In this document: in pieces, positions 27,112 through 40,100 of the stretch | How positions within the stretch are numbered: position 1 is the first letter of the stretch | Layout of the letters: every line of letters begins with the position of its first letter | Program-made: the position numbers and the translations under genes | From: Dipetalonema caudispina | Taxonomy: Eukaryota > Nematoda > Chromadorea > Rhabditida > Onchocercidae | Assembly: GCA_013365325.1 (NCBI GenBank) | Contig: JABVXV010000297.1 | Span: forward strand, 3,604 to 67,603 | Direction of reading: 5' to 3' | Length of the DNA stretch: 64,000 nucleotides | Notes under the pieces: model-generated | The model's input: the letters and a program-made list of their open reading frames with translations, nothing else | What the model was told of the DNA's origin: nothing | The model's database searches: none

Positions 27112-28888
27112 TTCGTTCCAGCTGAAAAGAATGTACCATAAAAACAGACTGTCACAAAACGCATTTGATTCATAACTGATTTTCGAAAACCAAAAAGATA
27201 ACAATAATCATGCATTTATTAATATTTTTTAAGTAATTTAGACAAGTCATGGTAGATTGAGAAGTCTATTAAGCACTTGGTTAATAAACTCTCAGATAAT
27301 TAAGTGCCACTGACTTGCATAATTTAATATCAGTGAGCGTGTACTTGCAGTAAATTCTGAAGTGGCAATGCTTAACTATGATCAGAAAATGTAATAACTT
27401 AAAAACGTATGAATTAATGAAGTAAATAAGGTAATTAGTACATTTCATTATGTATGCTTAAACATGTAAAATGCTCATTAAAAGACGAATCAGTGCTCCC
27501 AAAAATTACAAATCGAAATGTTTATTAAAATTCATAGTATCATGCAATTTTGCTTCAACAGTTACTTCGTTTTGCTTACAGAATACAGAAATTACAAATA
27601 ATACAAATAATTAAAATTCAACCAATAATTTAAGCACTATATGCAATGACAAGGAAGAGGTAGCAACCGGACAAAGGGAATAAAGAGAATAGATACTTAT
27701 GGAAGCAAACGGTAGATTCTGTCATGTACTAATTGCTAAAGACTGAATAGTTTAAAATAATAATTACATCGTGAACATATTTTCGAAAGATACATGTAAA
27801 ATATGATCAAGGTACAATATCAAGACAACAGCGAGATTGCATTACATTGAATAATCTTAAGAAAATCAGGTAATAATCTTTCAAGCATTGGTAATCAAAA
27901 AGAGATTATAAACAGAGATGATATGTGTTAAGTAAACAAGTTTACTAGCTTTTCAAAAATTTACAAGCGTGTAAATTTTCTTTTTGGAAATCGCTACCAA
28001 TCATTGGAAGTCGAAGTTGTGAAGTAATAAATGAGATAAGGTAAGCAGCGAAATTTGAAATGTGTTCAGCCTTAGAGTTGTAAAATAACATTCTGGATAG
28101 GGAAAAGTATGGTGTGAAGAACGAATGCCACATAGGTAAACATGAATGCTAGCAATAATCGAAAAAGCGCGCTAAATTCTTCACTCATATATTAAAAATA
28201 TTATCCGTCATGAAGTATACGGCAGGATCAAAGGAATGTCTCAAGCGAATTTGACTGAGTGAGCTGAAATTATTAGTCCATTCAAATCACAGCTACTAAG
28301 TATGCATTCGAATCCTTGCCGTTGCTTTACGTATTCATCTTTTCGCTTTCATGTGCCAAGAGAAGCTGACGTCGGAAGTCAAAATATTTTGGAGATAAGA
28401 AGTTGCGTGTGTAGCGACCCCGTAGAGCAGTACAATAGCTTTCGGAGAAGCCAAAAAAACATATCGATTTAGCTTATCCAAGTTCTACGGTTTTCATTAA
28501 AATAAACTATAACGGCATAACCTTCGAATAGAATCATTCAAGTGATCAAAGCAATATGCATGAAATATGCAATTTAAAATGTCCGACACATCATTTTTTT
28601 CTTAAATGTCTACAATATTAGTCAAATAATTAATTGTTCCCATCCCATAAAATGAAAATAGGTTGGAAGTTGAAACATTCGCGGAGGAAAGAGATCAAGA
28701 AGTTGTATAAATAAGATACTTCAAAAGCTAAATACTTGAGCATACAATTATGGCACAGCAGAAAAGAGTACGGCAAAAATGCCCTAATAACATAGTTGTT
28801 TAAATTAAAACATCACTTAACAGTAATGGTGACAAGCATATCTTAAAAAGACCAGATTTCCCAAAATTGGGAAACTTGAAACGGAATT
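27112..28888. other. Intergenic, no gene seen
   Basis: 1.8 kb between two leftward genes. An open frame near 27945-28133 (minus) has no partner exons and no recognisable sequence. Confidence 0.6.
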
Positions 28889-31444
28889 CTACCCCTCAAT
28901 CGAAGCTTCTTTCAAATACTGTCTCCATTGCTGAAAATAAGTAAAAGGATACTGTGCAGCAGCTATCAAACCATTCCGTAAGACATAATCACCATTCGGA
29001 TCATAACTGAGCATATCACCATTAAAGTCAAGCATTAAACCACCAATCGATCGAAGCAAAGCATCACCAGCACAGGTATCCCACTTTTTAATGGCAGTCT
29101 TGTGCAAGTACAACGCTGAAAATTGAAATAAGAATTGTTTAAGTATGCAACAATAAGTCAGGGGAAAAATTCATAGAGAAAGTCTTAAAAGCTTTTGAGA
29201 AGGTAAAGCAAGATGAGCCACCGAAAAGTATCCCCATTTTATATTTGTTACCTTAATGTTGTAAAAATGTCAGTTACCAGTATAATGTCTTCAAAAATCG
29301 AGAGAACAAACATGAAATGAAAATTGGAAATTTCATGATTTTTTGTCATGCAAATGAAAACTAACCCGCAGTACCATTCAACAATCTCAACGATTTGTAA
29401 CCAGAACCTCCAGCTGCTTCAACAGTAAAATTGGAAAAAAAAGCATTCAGTGTCAACTCTCTTACATTCCCAGCATGTGACCTGAAAAATAAAGCATTAT
29501 TAGATAAATCTGTAATCTTCATCTTGTTCGAATTCTTTATATGTTGAATGTTTTTTCATTTGCATGACAGAAAAAATTAAAGAAAAATTTTTTTCTGAAA
29601 ATTAAAGAATGAAAAATTGTTTGCAGTTCTGTTGTCAGCTTTCTACCTTCCTTCTCTGCTTCATGTTTTTTCTCTCTCGAAAAAGTTTCAAAACAACCAG
29701 CAAGAAAAAAAATATTCCCATGTCCAAAGACGTAAAAGTGCTCATGGGAGTAACGAAACCTGGAAGTTTTCGCCATTCTGCCAAGAGTAACTGATCATTC
29801 GTTTAGTCAATACTTCTGTTACATCTACCGACGATTGCATTATTATCGGCTAAATACCATCAAGACTTTTTCCAGTTAGAAAATTCCATACTTTATTTAA
29901 AGAAAGTAAACTCTTCTGCTGGTAGAATCTTGAAAATATAAATGAATAATTACCTAGAAACCATTATCAATTTCGAATGGTTCTTCAAAATTGTACGGTC
30001 CCATTTATCGCCATTTCCTTTCACGATTCCAAATTCATTTAAACCATATACTGCGAAATAAGGAAATTTAAAATACGTTTGAGAAATGACAAATAAATGT
30101 AAGAAAAATCGAAATTATCATTGTTTACTTCAGGATTGCTCTGTAATCTAATAAATCAGTGAATACTTCAACGTAGCAAAGAAGTGGTTTAGAAAAAAAA
30201 CAAACTCCTTTCACCAGTGAATGGTCTGTAGATCACACCAAAGATAGGCACGCCATCCAATGCTACGCAAATCATCACAGAAACATACTCAAGCAGACCT
30301 TCTGGAAACATAAACAATGCTACCATAAAATTTACGTGTATGCTTCACGTATATAAAGAGAAGGAAAAACCTTAAAGAATTCCGAGACATATAGTATATG
30401 GACAATTAGATAAAACTTATCAATATTTTCATCCATCCTTTATTACTCGGCTCCAATTTATTAATGTCTTTAAAATTTTGGATAGGAAAACAGATGAAAG
30501 TCTTCACAAACTTTATTTGGATAATTACGCAAACCCAAAATGTCACCTGTAAACTCTTGCGTTGCATCCAACGGGTCAACCCAAACAGCTATTTTTGATG
30601 ATAAATATTTTCTTGATGGAAATAAATCAATAATAGTCTTCACATTTGTATAAAGTTTCTGCTGTTGTGATTGATATTTTTCATAATCCGCTATGCTTAG
30701 CTTTTCTTCCTTTTCTTCAGAAATAACCTGAATTTATGCCCTATAAAAACTAACTGCAATCAAATAAATTTGTAGTTTTAAAAGTTGAAACTGAATAGTT
30801 CGAAGTATAAATCTGACGACGTAAATAAGTCCTCTCTTGATCTTTACTACTAATCCAACAGAATAAGTCTTACCTTTAAACCTGGATATCTTTTCAGGAC
30901 GTTGATTATAAGCTGGTTAGATAGTAAATCAGCTTTCGTCAAAAGCTCTGCTTTACCAACATCCATTTCAGCTTTTTTAAAAGCATACAACTTTTGCTCA
31001 TCATTAACATCCAGGATAGCACGACCACCTAGTTCTGCAGCCAAAAGCACATAACTGTAAACGAATTTTATTCTTAAAAAATAAAGATATCATATAACCT
31101 GGAACATATCTATGATCATCCTTTCTTCCTCCGAAGAGAAGATCTATATGATTATTTATTGTTTCATTTTTCAGCTCAAAAAAATTGCCAATAGCTATAG
31201 TTTCTAAACGGTTACGTGAAGTCTACGTATTATGATCTCGGTAAAGAAAATTTAAACATCTTACAAGTTTCAACCCCTCAAATTTATTCAAAAAAATGAA
31301 CTTTAATAACCTTAACAAATCGTGGAGCTCAATAACGACATCCGGAAAATGTTCCTCTTTTCCCCAAATGAGATATCCCAGATAAAGAAAGAAAATTATG
31401 ACGATAAATGTCGCAAAATTTGCAGGCTTCAACCGGATATACAT
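28889..31444 (-). CDS. Golgi-resident PAP phosphatase (BPNT2/IMPAD1 type)
   Basis: Hydrolyses 3'-phosphoadenosine 5'-phosphate, the by-product of sulfotransferases, in the Golgi lumen. Seven exons: 31444-31311, 31054-30874, 30727-30547, 30301-30206, 30050-29954, 29481-29366 and 29115-28889; 1032 nt, 343 aa (human 359). The N-terminus is a signal anchor (about residues 8-27, FATFIVIIFFLYLGYLIW). All parts of the lithium-sensitive phosphatase motif are present: ISEEK (EE pair), WVDPLDATQEFT, and WD-x11-GG (WDTCAGDALLRSIGG). SRSHAG and AGGSGYKSL also match. IKKWDTCAGDAL is closer to the Golgi enzyme (IKKWDICAGNAI) than to cytosolic BPNT1 (KKWDTCAPEVI). Together with the membrane anchor this favours the Golgi paralogue. 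Intact. Confidence 0.93.
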
Positions 31445-32593
31445 CCCAACTATTTAAATTTTAGGACCAGCTTAATGCTGGAAATGGAAATTCATCGCTT
31501 CAGTGTTCGAATTTCTAGCATTCAATTTGATCCATTCTTTATTAGTCGAAGAAAACATGAATAAATATTCAGCACCTGAACAAGCATCAATATTATCAAA
31601 TTCATCTTCAAACAACAGAAAAAACCTGGAACATAGATATATGCAGCGATCTAAACTGCAAATAGGCGTTCCTATTACAGTAATAAAACTAAGGTATCTT
31701 CAGCTGCGATTAATTTAGAATCGTTTTTATTGTTACTTTAGGTTGCGTTTAAAACAAGTTCATTTTGAGTTACAATCCTAATTTACATACATTAATGTCA
31801 GTGATATTTCAATGTTATATTTCTATCAATTATTTTGTACTTCTAATTTCATCGAAATTTATGAAAAAAGAAGCAAGTTTAACTTCCAATAATACAATGA
31901 AGAACAGTACGGACATTTTAAAACTTAAAAATAACTCAGCAGCAAGAGGAATCAATTGAAAACTGATAACATAAAGTTAAATTTGAATTGGAATTGGAAT
32001 TGGAACTCGTAATTGTAATCACACCAACACCAAAATGACAATCAAATTACAGACATTGTAAAATTACTAAGATTAAAGAATTTACAAATTTTGGAAGTCA
32101 TCATTCCACTGTTTCACTAACAGTGTGCACAGACAAATTAAAAATAACTGAATACAATCAGAATAGCATAACGATTTGATAGGAATGAATCCACGATTTA
32201 ATCATTCAGGATGGATGCATTCTGTTCCGGTAGATTGATTTATTCAGGAATGCTTCCTGTTTTCGATAGTAAGAAGTTCGGAATCTTACATGAACAATGT
32301 ATGCAACTGTTTGCCTATTTCAAGATTTTTAATGATATATACATCATTTGTGTGATAGCGTATTTTCAGGAATGCATTCTATTCCGAATAATGAAAAATT
32401 CGGAATCTTACATGTGCAATGTGTGCAACCGTTTGTCTGTTTTTGAAATTTTAAATGAACATATATATCATTTACATCAGGTATAATTTTACAAAAATAA
32501 AAGGATATAAAAGAAAGATCAGATGGTTGTAATTTTCATTTCTACAGTTTGTTAGCTGGAGTGTAGTTTTTATTGGGCTGGGCAAATTTTACA
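31445..32593. other. Head-to-head intergenic region with a tandem repeat
   Basis: Lies between divergent starts of the PAP phosphatase and the acidic secreted protein. It contains a two-copy tandem repeat (separate entry) and a TTCTACAG acceptor ending at 32547 that fits trans-splicing of the rightward gene. Confidence 0.6.
32241..32485. repeat. Two-copy tandem repeat, ~122 bp unit
   Basis: Units 32241-32362 and 32363-32485 share stretches such as GGAATGC...TTCGGAATCTTACATG...CAATGT.TGCAAC.GTTTG and end near ATATATCATTT. The copies differ by scattered substitutions and small gaps, so the duplication is not recent. A fragment of the unit start also appears at about 32209. Confidence 0.8.
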
Positions 32594-35057
32594 ATGATAA
32601 AAGGCTTTCTGTGGGCCATGATGTTATCAAAATTACTGGTCTTAATTGGTTTATTTAGTGTTATTGGTATGTATTGAAATTATGATGAAAACTTACTAAG
32701 TTTAAAAGTCAAAATTATTTTTAATTTAATATTGAAATTAATTAATTCAATGGAATTTTTTTTCCTTATAAAAATTTCTGAACAATAAATTTATTTATTT
32801 GTTTATTTTTCTTTTTTTTTTTTTTTTTTTTTTTTTGATTAGAAATTTGTTTAAGATGAAGCCAATGAATGGTTTCATAGCATAGTTTACATGTTTTTGG
32901 ATATGAATCAGATAGTGAAGTTTTTCGATTCATTATTATTTGAACATCATCTTAGATCATTTCTTTAGTGTAGTAAATCTTTTGATAATGATATATCTCG
33001 CTTAATGGATTCGATTACGTATAGTTTTAATGATGAAAGCCTGCTTATGTCAAACAGATCCATTGATTAGATTCCTGTCACTCTTCCGGCTAGTCAGCCT
33101 CAGCTAGCCGGTCGAAGGCATATTTCACGCTATGTTATAAACAATTTGCTGCTATGTAAGCCAATTATTTTTGTTGGTATTTTGAATGTGTGCGATTCTG
33201 TCTCCTCAAATAGAGCAATATCTTCAGTATCAATCTCATTTTAGGTTGACATTTGTTTTAGAAGTTAGAAGAAAGTGATAAATAAATTGTAAAATTATTT
33301 TTTGAAAAATTAAAAATTTCCCAAAAATTCTGTATTATATATTTGTTTGGTACTTTTATACTTTTGCAAACATTTGGCAACAAATTAATTAATAAACAGT
33401 TCTCTTCATCATCTCTTTGTTTGCTATTTCTAATTCTCGACTTAATAATCCAAGAGGATATAGTGCGTAGAAATATGAAATCTTGCTTGTAAATGTAAAT
33501 AAGAGGTTAAAAATTTAGCTCAAAATTCACTCATTTCTGACAAAATATTATATTTTAGATGGAATTGATACTCAACATGATAAATTTATTGTTCAAGGAA
33601 AAAATGAAGCATCACCACCTGAACGGAAACCAATCGGGCGGAAATTTTTTGTCCCAATGCGTGCAATTAGTCAGAGAAAGAATGGTGATGAGAATAATGT
33701 AAAAGATTTCACCCAAAAGTTACCACCAATATCGGCTCTTGATGAGAATCAAGCTGTAGCTAAACAAAGTTTGACTCAGTTCAAAAAAGAGAATCCGACA
33801 AATGCAACCAAAACGGAAACATATGATCCATCTGATCTAAGAAATACATTTAAGGCAATATCGCTGCTGGCGCATTTACGTTCAATGTCATTAGCTAATC
33901 ACTTGCAGCAAAATGCTCGACAGCAAGATGAGGATGGATTGGCTGATATTGAACATAAATCTCAGAAGCAAAATGATCTTATGGATAATCGGTATAACAG
34001 CACTGGGAAGTCACATTTGAATATGGATGATATTTCGGGAATTGACAATTTCACTTTGGAATTCAGAAAGTTTATTGAAGAATCTGCGAATGGTGCTCTT
34101 CGTCGAAATCCACGATATAGCTACCTATATGAACCTATTTCTCTAGCTTACGCACAAAATGCATTCGAAGCTGGGATGAATTCCAACAAAGAAGATAGGA
34201 TTAAAAACGAATTGAAAACAAATGAAATGACGAATGTAGAAAATTCTCCCCAGTTTGTTAACAGTTCAGATTTCAAAAGGACGCAAAACTTACAGCGTAA
34301 GACTAGACAAGGAAGATCTTCTCCGGAAATCCTACAAAATGAAAAACCGCCGGCTTCATCAAATACTTCAGCAGAACATCACAATGTCGGAAAAAATGTA
34401 TTTGAAGGACAATTAACTGGAAATTCTACAGATGAAACGATGAGTTCAGGAAATTTTTCTGAATTCGTTAACGGTACGTATAGAAAAATACGAAGGACAA
34501 AAATTACTCGATATCGTATAATTGACGGAAAGAAGGTGCCAGTGGAAACCCGTTATGATGAAGAGTTAGTTTTAAAAACGGAAAAACATGATGAATCAGA
34601 CGATGACTACTTTCCTGAGGAGAAAAATGTACCTGCCGAGAATTCGAATCTAAACATACAGGAATTTGAATTCAAAATCGATCGCAAAGGTGACAACATG
34701 AATGATGATACCGATCAGGATGATATCAAAGAAGTATCAATCCTATCAAATAACCATGAACAAAAGATTGTTTATGCAGCAAAATCTGTGGAAGAAGAAG
34801 AAGAAGAAGAACCAAAAATGTCTGAATATGACATTGAAGAAAATGTACCAAAGATAGATTTCAAGAAAAAATGTATGAATTTCAAATTTAACAATTTATT
34901 TCGAAAAGTTTTATTTGCAAAGATTTTATTTAAAGCTGAAAAACGTTTGAAAAAATTTTCTCTTATTTGTGATCCTCTTCCGGAAAAATCGATTCGGATT
35001 AAAGGTTTTACTTTAACTTGTAATAAGCATAAAGCTTCCTTATTAGGTCATTTCTAA
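32594..35057 (+). CDS. Orphan secreted acidic, disordered protein (523 aa)
   Basis: Exon 1 (32594-32666) encodes a signal peptide (MIKGFLWAMMLSKLLVLIGL). Exon 2 (33559-35057) is an unusually long uninterrupted exon of 1.5 kb; the join is in phase (1572 nt). I do not recognise a family. The body is Asn/Asp/Glu/Lys-rich and looks disordered, with several N-x-S/T sites. Landmarks are a basic segment around residues 335-350 (RKIRRTKITRYRIIDGKK), a Glu run near residue 437, and a basic C-terminal 80 residues with three Cys (KKCMNF, LICDPL, LTCNKH). An alternative end is possible: a GTCATT donor at 35047 joins in phase to 35158-35246, replacing the last four residues with an Asp-rich tail ending in FFQF. 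Which end is used cannot be told from sequence. Confidence 0.75.
32812..32836. repeat. Poly-T tract (25 nt) in intron
   Basis: Uninterrupted T run inside the first intron of the acidic secreted protein gene. Confidence 0.9.
33086..33111. repeat. GC-rich inverted repeat in intron
   Basis: CCGGCTAG at 33086-33093 and CTAGCCGG at 33104-33111 form a perfect 8-bp stem with a 10-nt loop; partial pairing continues outward. It stands out because the surrounding intron is very AT-rich. Function unknown. Confidence 0.7.
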
Positions 35058-37160
35058 CGATCATCATCAGAACTTTCTCATTAACAAGGATAGCCAAATG
35101 AGCAAATTAAAATTATTCTTTGTAGAATTGTATGATATTTCTTTTAACATTTTCCAGCAATGCCTATAACCAATTCACCCGAGGAAACAGATGATGATGA
35201 TGATACTGCCGTGGTTGGTAGAAATTTTTTATTCTTTCAATTTTAATTTATCCTAAAAGATACAAATATGAGCAAATCAAAACCATTTCATCGAAATATT
35301 ATCAATTCTAGCATAAACTTAATCACAATACTAGGATAAGCAAAAATATGAAATATCGAATATAGAAAAAATTTAATCATTCTATTATCATATTTGAATA
35401 TTAGGAATAATTGTTACCGAAATTCCTGTTTGAAGTATTTTGTTTGTAAAACTATGCAAACAATAGTCGATTATAAATCATAACGTTAACAATAATTCAA
35501 ATTAATCAACAAATATTGATTAATTAAAATAATTTGTAATAATAGTAGAAGTGTTACTCAAAGTTTTTCGAAATTAAAATTTTTCAGAAATTAAAAAAAA
35601 TGGTATATTATGTTACCACTCCAGCGAAAACAGTTGGAATGCTATCCAGCCGTCATTCCATCCTCATTTTCATATCCATGAAAATTCTCATGGCATCATT
35701 CTAAAGAAATATTAAATATGAAGGAAGAAATTGATAACTGATAACAGTGATAACAATTTACATCGATAACTAATTGTAAATGAATGATTGAAAATAAAAA
35801 TTTACTTTCAAATTTATAAAATGCTTAAGTTTAGAACATTAGACATATATATGTATATATGTACACATCATTACATAATTTTTTGCTTTTTTTTTTAAAA
35901 AGTTTTTAAAGTAAATGGATAATTTTGGCATTTTTTAAATACTTCAGAATATATATATATAGAATTTAATCCATTAAAAGTTTCAGAAGGCATAATATGT
36001 GATTTTTGTTAAAATGCTTCAGAAGGAAATAAAATATTTGATTCTTTTATGCCATCTAAAAACTTCGAATATACACTATATTTATTTTATTAAGATTTTC
36101 AAAGAACAAAAAGCATTAAATAGGATATATTGAAAAGTTTCAGAAAACATAAAATGCATTTAGAATTCTTATAATTTTAAAATTAATTATTTTAGGATGA
36201 AATAATTTCAGCTTGAAATAAATGATATGTGAGAGAAAGAGGAGTAATTAAGCATTATTAATGGATCTATTTTTTCTCATCATTATTCCCTCTTCTTCTT
36301 ATTCTTTTTTTTTTTACAAAGTATAAAAACGTCATCATATATCACGTAATGTACGTAATACATTGTTTATACGTAACATCATACTGTTATATATTATCAT
36401 ATCATATTTACTTCTAAAAAAAAAAATAAACATCAAAACATAAAGGTCTTTTTTTTTCCCAAATTTTCAAAATATAATGCAGAATTTTGAAACAATCTGC
36501 TAATTAAAATAAGGATAACATATTATCTTCATCAGGGTCAAAGGTTAGAAACATTTCGAACCTAGACCGCTATCATCATCAGAACCAGAAACGATAGTTT
36601 GTGCTACAGTATCCAATATTGGCTTGATGCCAAAGTAGTGGAAAGATGATAGTTTTTTATGATGATTGTAATAAAAGGTTAAAGTTGAATGTATCCTTAT
36701 GGTACTATCATATAATATTATTGTAATTTATGTGTTAGGAAAAAATTGAATTTCATATTTAAAACTTTTTGGTACAAATTTTGATTTAATTATGAAAAAG
36801 AGAAAATAAAAATTGATTCTGGAAAAAAAGAGAAAGAAAAATAAAGTCATGATTCATCCTGACTTATTAATTGAATGATTTTCGATATTTCATCTCTATT
36901 CGATCGATTTCATTGTTAGTGTAGCTATCATTGTTGTCTGTTTATTCTATCATTTTTTTGAAATAATTCATTGATCAATGAATGAAATGTTGGCTGATAT
37001 TACGTTCACGAGATCATTGATCGTTTATCTTACCATTATGCCATATCATTTAAGCTTATTTGATATGTAAACTAATTTAGATATAATATTATATGCTCGT
37101 TCTCTTATCCTTCATAATTTTTCATCCAATACTCACTACACTTTTTTTTTTTCAGCAAAG
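35058..37160. other. Intergenic, no gene seen beyond a possible alternative last exon
   Basis: 35158-35246 may be an alternative terminal exon of the preceding gene. The rest is AT-rich with TA runs (35850-35960) and carries no recognisable gene. Confidence 0.55.
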
Positions 37161-40100
37161 ATGAACTGGTGGTATTGGTTTATGACATTACCAACTGTGT
37201 TAGTAAATTGTCATGAATTCATATGTGAAGAAAAACCGAGTGATAAAAGAAGAAATGATTCGTTTCCAAAAGCTTTAGCTTTGAATGGTAACTATAAGGT
37301 AGGTTCCATATATAAGAATTTATGATTGTTAATTGAGATTAACCCTTTGCTATTTTAAATCTGATAATTGAATAATACGTGGAAAGAGATTCAATTCAAG
37401 AACGCTGATATATTTCAGTAATTTTAGAAAGCGATAGTTTTTCTTTTTTTGTTTTTTTAGTTGACGATAGACTAATAGTTGACATGCAGAGATGTTTTTT
37501 AGCATTATATCGATCTATATTTTCTGAAACAATTAAAGAAAGACCTTAAATTATTCCAGATAGTGGTTCGCCACACGAATTGGCTTACGAATGTAACAAG
37601 TCTGATTACTGAAAGTCGTATAGCAGGCCAAAGTCATATTACAGTTGAATCGCGTCTCAATGGCATAACACATTTCATTCTGGGAAACCAAAGTTACACC
37701 TATAATGGTACGAATGAAATTTTTTTTTTTCAAAAGACGGCTTTTTTTAAGAGGGTTTTATTAACTTTCTTGTCTTCACCTTTACTTTCTACTAACCTTC
37801 CCGACTGTTTGATGGCTTATCAATCAAACCGATAAGATTAATGAAAAGTGAAAATATTAGGAAAGGCTGGTGTTTGTATAGAAGTAGAACAACCGTCTTT
37901 ATACATTGCAGCGGGATTTTGGACATTCATATAGTGGTATACTTGCTTGAGATTCCAAAAAGAAATAACCTAGTCGTCAAGCAGTTCCGTTTAACCCGTT
38001 TTTTTTGGTAACCTTCTTGTTTATATTGTTTTCAGATATTTTTCCCTTTTAAATTGAAATCGATTTTCAGAAACTGCTTGTGCGGCTTTGCCAAACGCTA
38101 CAACACTACCGGCGATATATTTACAGCCGCAGCTTGCGGAAAGTTACAACTTCACTGGTGCATCAATGGCTGAATTGATTAATACCCTCATGCATTACAA
38201 TTTCAACGAACGTCATTTACAGAATGAAACAGAAGTTGGTGGAATTGATGCAATTTTATGGCTCGGTTGTGGTAAACGAAATGATAAAATAATGCAGGTA
38301 TCGCAAGTTGGAATCTTTGATTAATTTCAGTTTGAATTTTGGGAAATAAAGCTGGTGTTGAAAACCGGAAAAGCCTAATCAATTTTAGTGATGCATTAAC
38401 ATGCCCATATTTTTCAAGCGGTTTATTTTAAATTATGTTGCAACATATGTTAAGAATAAGCAAGCGAAATCTGAGATTTCTTTTTATATATCACTTGATA
38501 TGTGCATTTTAGTTAGAAGCAACATACGCAGGCGAGCATTCGCAAACATCGTACTCTTCAGCAGTCAAAAATCCGTATATTTTGTCTTTGCGATTGGCTG
38601 CTTTTAGTACGTTCTTGTTCTTCGTTCTCCTCATATATAGCGAAAGACTTTGTCCTAATTTAAGGAATTTTCTTTATATTTTTGAGATTTTCTAACTTTT
38701 TCTCGAAAACTTCAACTAATTTTCCGTTTTCTCCCTAATCACAGCTCTATTTGCCAATTTTTCATGACGTAATTTTTTTCAGCTACTAACAAAACATTAA
38801 TTGGATATGAATTTGCTGAGATTACACAACTTGAAATGTTAGCTAATGATACACAGTTGAAGACAGAAGTAAGCATTTCGTTTGCCTTTTTTGGAATTCT
38901 ATTTGTATTTATATCTTGGTGTATTTGTTATTTCCTTTCAGATTAATTAGTAATTTTTACCATTTACTGCTAGTAACAGTTCTCCCTTGTTACAGTTCTT
39001 CCGATTTTGTTTTTTTTTTGACTTTTATAAGTATGGCTGTTTTTTCTGCGAACTGATTCATTCCTCTGAAAGACCACGATTCTGAAAAAAATATTGACGT
39101 TCTGAATTTTTTCTTAGCTGCCCGAAGGATTGTACTGCAGTGGTTTCCCGGAAGCCAAAAGGCCGGTCATATTCCCAAAGAAATTCGAAATGTCCTTTGA
39201 TTATACCGATGTTGATGGCAAAGTTGTCCACGACATTGATGTAAGTTACGACAAACTTTATTCCATTTGTTCTCTTCGATTTCCATTGATATCTTTGTTT
39301 TTTTTTCCAAAATTGGTGAGGATTTTAAAAAATTTCGAAAAGTTATAAAGAAGAATTTCTTTCTCAGCTGCCGAAAATTCCGCGATGAATTTTGGTGATA
39401 TAAAAATCGGTTCTTTAATTGAACGTCAGCTGCAGCTTAGGTTTTTTCTGATCTCACAAGAAGCATATTTTCCAAATCCAATATTTGTATAGATGTACTA
39501 CAATGGCAATGAGCGCATATTCTGGATGCGTCTAAATGCGCAAGCAGGAAAGGATACTCCTTTCATGGGAAACGCAACAATTCCCAAAGGAGTGACGAAC
39601 ATTCATGTTATTCATGATTTCCAGTACGGTTAGTTAAATGAAATTTCTGAAAATCTTTTTATGGAATTCAAATTTTAGTGTTAAATAGAAATTAGTTAAA
39701 GATTTAACTTTCCAAAAGTTAAAAAAACGCAACTGCTTGCCAATAAGTAGTTGTTAATCAGAATGTTCAGTTACGTGTTTTGGTGTCTCATCTAGACAGG
39801 TTAGCAATTCAAAGTACAGAAAAAACTATTAATTCAAAGTATATGGAGATATATACTCATTTGGTGTTTTGTCTTTCCATTGTTGAATGCAGTATACGAT
39901 TATGCATGAATGCTCATAAATAAATTATTAAGTAAACAGGAAATTGAGTGGATATGTGATTGAAATTGATAACTTTTTTGTGATTTGCAGGTCTTCAATA
40001 TTTGCTGGATGGAGAGAATAATATTTGCAGCTCTGTATCAGCAATCGATGAAAATTTTGGTGATGTTCAAATGGTGAATGTATCAACGAAAGAAATTGAA

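Noticed and set aside
23786..31444. Operon of PAP phosphatase, Vma22-like and RPL22 on the minus strand
   Set aside because: Gaps of 1.8 and 1.05 kb are far larger than the roughly 100-bp spacing usual in nematode operons.
32211..32486. 91-codon open frame resembling a small secreted protein
   Set aside because: It is produced by the 122-bp tandem repeat; its two halves simply translate the two copies.
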